NCBI GenBank assembly: GCA_027484825.1
Contig: JAIXSE010000015.1
Location: forward strand, 1-64,000
Reading direction: 5' to 3'
Length of the DNA stretch: 64,000 nucleotides
DNA from: Rubrivivax sp.
GTDB taxonomy: Bacteria > Pseudomonadota > Gammaproteobacteria > Burkholderiales > Burkholderiaceae_C
A program made the translations under genes and the position numbers. Below the pieces are notes generated by a model that did not search any database, had not been told where the DNA came from, and worked only from the letters and a program-made list of their open reading frames with translations. Below, piece after piece: positions 61,415-64,000 of this stretch; the stretch's first letter is position 1; each line of letters starts with the position of its first letter.

Positions 61415-64000
61415 TCAGAAGTCGTAGCTGCCCCGCACATAGAAGGTGCGGCCGGTCGGGTCGGTGTAGCGCGGGTCATAGCCGGCCTGGAAGACGGTCT
61501 GCTGATACGACAGCGGCGGGTCGCGGTCGAACAGGTTGCGCACGCCGGCGGTCAGCGACAGCTGCTTGGTGGCCTTGTAGTTCCCGAACAGGTCGAAGGT
61601 CGTGTAGGACGCAACGGTATTGGCCGCGCCTTCATCGGTCGACGGGTCATCCTTGTAGGACGACTTGTAGTGGCCGGTCAGGCCCACCGAATAGGTGGTG
61701 TTGTAGCTCCACACCGTGGTCAGCGTGTGCTGCCAGCGGAAGGTCGGACCGCTGCCGGCAAACACCCCCACCCCATTCACCCACGGACCGTTCTGGTACT
61801 CCTGGAACTTGTACTTGCTGACGTAGGTGCTGTTCAGCCCGAAGGTGAAGTTGCCCACGGCAGTGCGCAGACGATAGTTGCCGTTCAGGTCGAAACCGGC
61901 GGTGTTGGTGCCACCCAGGTTTTGCTGACGCACATCGACATAACCGCAGTCGGACCCCGGGCAGTCGGTGCCGCTGGTGGACAGCTGTCCGGACGAATTG
62001 CGGTGGAAGTACTGGCTGAACAGCGCATAGTTGTCCGGGTCGTACAGCGAGGCATCGCCCACCGTGCCGATCTGGTTCTTGATGCCGATCCACCAGAGGT
62101 CAATGCCAAAGGCCAGGTCCATGGTCGGCGAGAACTGCAGGCCGAAGGTCAGGCTCTTGCTCTTTTCCGGCTTGAGTTCGGTGTTGCCCCCGTTGCGCAC
62201 CATGAACTGCGTCTTGCAGTTGAGCGTGCCGGCCGTCCCACCCGGGCACAGCAGCGGGTCGCTCACCGTGCTGGAGTTGGTGTAGGTGTTGGCGGCATGC
62301 AGCTCATACAGCGAAGGGGCACGGAAGCCGGTGGAGACCGAGCCGCGCACCAGGATCTCCTTGACGGGCTGGAAGCGGAAACTCAGCTTCGGATTGGTGG
62401 TGCTGCCGAAGTCGCTGTATTTGTCGTAGCGAACGGCGCCGGTGATGTCCAGCAGCTTGGTGATCGGCAGGTTCAATTCGCTGTAGACGGCGTAGACGCT
62501 GCGGCTGCCCACGCTGTTGGTGTTCGGATCCACGCCGGTGGAGTCCTGCACCAGGGTGGCGAAGTCGGTGTTGGCCAGCTGCGAGAACTTCTCGTGACGC
62601 AGTTCCGTGCCCACGGCCAAGGCGGCCTGGCGACCGGCTCCCAGCCAGTCCCCCACCTCGCGGCTGGCGTGGGCGTCGAAGTTGTAGGTCTCGCCCTTGC
62701 CGTACATCAGCGTGCCGGCCACACCGGCATTGCGGATGTAGGTGATGGCGTCCGCGCTCTGGTCGCCGAAGGGGTTGATGATGCCGTCCGCCACGCCGGC
62801 GGCGATCTTGCTGCCGTCGGCATAACCGTGGGTGAGCTTCTCGGTCACGCGGTTCTGGTTGTAGCTCAGCCCGGCGGAATAGTCCCAACCGGCCAGCGCG
62901 CCATCCAGCGAGGCGAGGAACCGCTGCTGCTGGTTGATGTTCTTGTCCTGGCGCGGGCCGCTGACCGTGTCACGCCACTTCACCGTGATGGGCTGGCTCT
63001 TGTCCAGCGCAGCGTTGTCCGGCCAGTACGGGCTGTCCGAGGTCATGCTCAGGCTGGCGTAGGGCACGGGGGCGATCTGGGTCTGCACCACGCTGCGGGT
63101 GACGAAGTACTCCAGGCCCAGCTGGTGATCGTTGTTCAGCTTGATCGTGCCCTTGAGCATGCCGGAGGCGCGCTCGCTTTTGGGCACATAGTCCACATAC
63201 GACGAGGTCGTCATGCGGCAGTAGGTGCCGGCCTTGATCAGGTTGGTGCCGTTGGTGCAGTCCGGGGCCGCCGGGTTGTAGACGGTAATGCCCGTCCCTT
63301 GGTAGTAGTTGGCCGGGTCGGTGTTGGTGGACAGGCCGCCGGCATAGCGGGTGTTGTAGTTGCGCTGGCTGCCGCTGATGTGGTCCTGCTTCTGGTAGTC
63401 CACGAAGCCAAAGACATTGAAGCCGTCCTTGTCCAGGTCGCCATAGCCGTAGCCGACATTCAGGTTGGCCGCCTTGCCGCCCGACTTTTGCGGGCTGTCA
63501 TAGCCCAGGTTCAGCGTGCCGCCGGTGAAGTCCTTCTTGGTGATGAAGTTGATGACGCCGCCGATGGCGTCGGTCCCGTACAGCGACGAGGCCCCGTCAC
63601 GCAGGACTTCAATCCGCTCGATGGCGGCCAGCGGGATCATGTTCAGGTCAGGCGCCGACCCGTCGAAGGCATTGTTGGCAATCCGACGGCCATTGAGCAA
63701 CACCAGGGTCTTGTTGGCGCCGATGCCGCGCAGATCGGCGAAGGAGGCCCCGCCGGTGGACGAACCCACCGATTGGCTGGTGCCCATGCTGGACTGGCTC
63801 GCGGTCAGCGTGCCCAGAATCTGCTCAACGGTGGTCAGACCCTGCTGGCGCAGTTCGGTCATCTTGAAGGTGGTCACCGGCACCGAGGTTTCCGCATCCA
63901 GCCGCTTGATGGCCGAACCGGTCACGACCACACGTTCCAGCGTCTGCTCCGCCTCCTGGGCCACGGCCGCCGATGCGGACACCGCCAGGATGGTGGCCAC
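61415..64000 (-). CDS. TonB-dependent outer-membrane receptor 3, 5' end missing
   Basis: 861 residues visible. The gene runs off the right edge inside the signal peptide (VATILAVSASAAVAQEAEQ), so only about ten residues are missing. ERVVVTGSAIKRLDAETSVPVTTF, VGSSTGGASFADLRGIGANKTLVLLNGRRIANNAFDG, IERIEVLRDGASSLYGTDAIGGVINFITKKDF, TGFRAPSLYELHAAN and C-terminal YTDPTGRTFYVRGSYDF track receptor 2 almost block for block, indicating a recent duplication. External-loop Cys pairs (PDCTNGT...GTYCR, LLCPGG...LNCKTQ, TDCPGSDCGY) are shared. Ligand unknown. Confidence 0.92.
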   Translation of the reverse strand: MATILAVSASAAVAQEAEQTLERVVVTGSAIKRLDAETSVPVTTFKMTELRQQGLTTVEQILGTLTASQSSMGTSQSVGSSTGGASFADLRGIGANKTLVLLNGRRIANNAFDGSAPDLNMIPLAAIERIEVLRDGASSLYGTDAIGGVINFITKKDFTGGTLNLGYDSPQKSGGKAANLNVGYGYGDLDKDGFNVFGFVDYQKQDHISGSQRNYNTRYAGGLSTNTDPANYYQGTGITVYNPAAPDCTNGTNLIKAGTYCRMTTSSYVDYVPKSERASGMLKGTIKLNNDHQLGLEYFVTRSVVQTQIAPVPYASLSMTSDSPYWPDNAALDKSQPITVKWRDTVSGPRQDKNINQQQRFLASLDGALAGWDYSAGLSYNQNRVTEKLTHGYADGSKIAAGVADGIINPFGDQSADAITYIRNAGVAGTLMYGKGETYNFDAHASREVGDWLGAGRQAALAVGTELRHEKFSQLANTDFATLVQDSTGVDPNTNSVGSRSVYAVYSELNLPITKLLDITGAVRYDKYSDFGSTTNPKLSFRFQPVKEILVRGSVSTGFRAPSLYELHAANTYTNSSTVSDPLLCPGGTAGTLNCKTQFMVRNGGNTELKPEKSKSLTFGLQFSPTMDLAFGIDLWWIGIKNQIGTVGDASLYDPDNYALFSQYFHRNSSGQLSTSGTDCPGSDCGYVDVRQQNLGGTNTAGFDLNGNYRLRTAVGNFTFGLNSTYVSKYKFQEYQNGPWVNGVGVFAGSGPTFRWQHTLTTVWSYNTTYSVGLTGHYKSSYKDDPSTDEGAANTVASYTTFDLFGNYKATKQLSLTAGVRNLFDRDPPLSYQQTVFQAGYDPRYTDPTGRTFYVRGSYDF

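Noticed and set aside
61255-61479. 74-codon minus-strand frame in the AT-rich gap
   Set aside because: Overlaps the receptor 3 terminator and coding end; no SD and no protein-like pattern.

Overview
The window is a GC-rich, densely coded stretch of a bacterial chromosome. Its gene set and order (lptD-surA-rsmA, a metXW pair, AmgK, an RstAB-like two-component pair, an E. coli-length PurB, clustered TonB-dependent receptors) point to a betaproteobacterium of the order Burkholderiales. The Roseateles/Mitsuaria/Rubrivivax-Leptothrix neighbourhood is most likely, but that placement is inferred from protein character; no rRNA is present to confirm it. No tRNA, rRNA, CRISPR array, insertion sequence or prophage is visible.

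Layout. 1-3.4 kb: the 3' two thirds of maeB, two copies of a 152-bp hairpin-rich intergenic repeat, then a secreted barnase-type RNase with its barstar inhibitor. 3.4-9.4 kb: outer-membrane biogenesis genes rsmA, surA and lptD, divergent from the sugar kinase amgK. 9.5-14 kb: a LysR regulator, an M20 peptidase, an alpha/beta hydrolase and an AstE/AspA-like deacylase. 14-16 kb: metX-metW, preceded by what reads as a SAM-II riboswitch followed by an intrinsic terminator. 16-24.8 kb: an accessory-looking block with a membrane protein, a secreted orphan, a patatin phospholipase and a ComEC-like metallo-beta-lactamase hydrolase. These run tail-to-tail into a second set made of a small orphan, a multi-sensor protein that looks like a dead histidine kinase, and a dead-receiver/CHAT (caspase-like) protease.

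24.9-33 kb: sppA, a glutathione transferase, a GNAT enzyme, a 982-residue lipoprotein joining a NodB deacetylase, a caspase-like domain and TPRs, and purB. 33-54.9 kb: a small outer-membrane barrel; four signalling systems (RstAB-like, a hybrid kinase, an OmpR-type pair, a LytTR/LytS-type pair); pyrF; an SH3-like protein with an SPFH protein; a thioredoxin/esterase pair; an M14 carboxypeptidase; a class II glutamine amidotransferase; and a geranylgeranyl-reductase-like flavoprotein. 55-64 kb: three tandem paralogous TonB-dependent receptors, the last cut by the window edge. The two complete ones share a leader made of a TGCAAACTTC box, six bases, a short GC hairpin and a T-run.

Candidates for undescribed biology: (i) the pseudokinase + pseudoreceiver-CHAT pair, with patatin and MBL genes converging on it; (ii) the deacetylase-caspase-TPR lipoprotein; (iii) the shared attenuator-like leader of the TonB receptors. 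Coding starts were chosen from ribosome-binding sites, signal peptides and known family N-termini, and several differ from the longest open frame.
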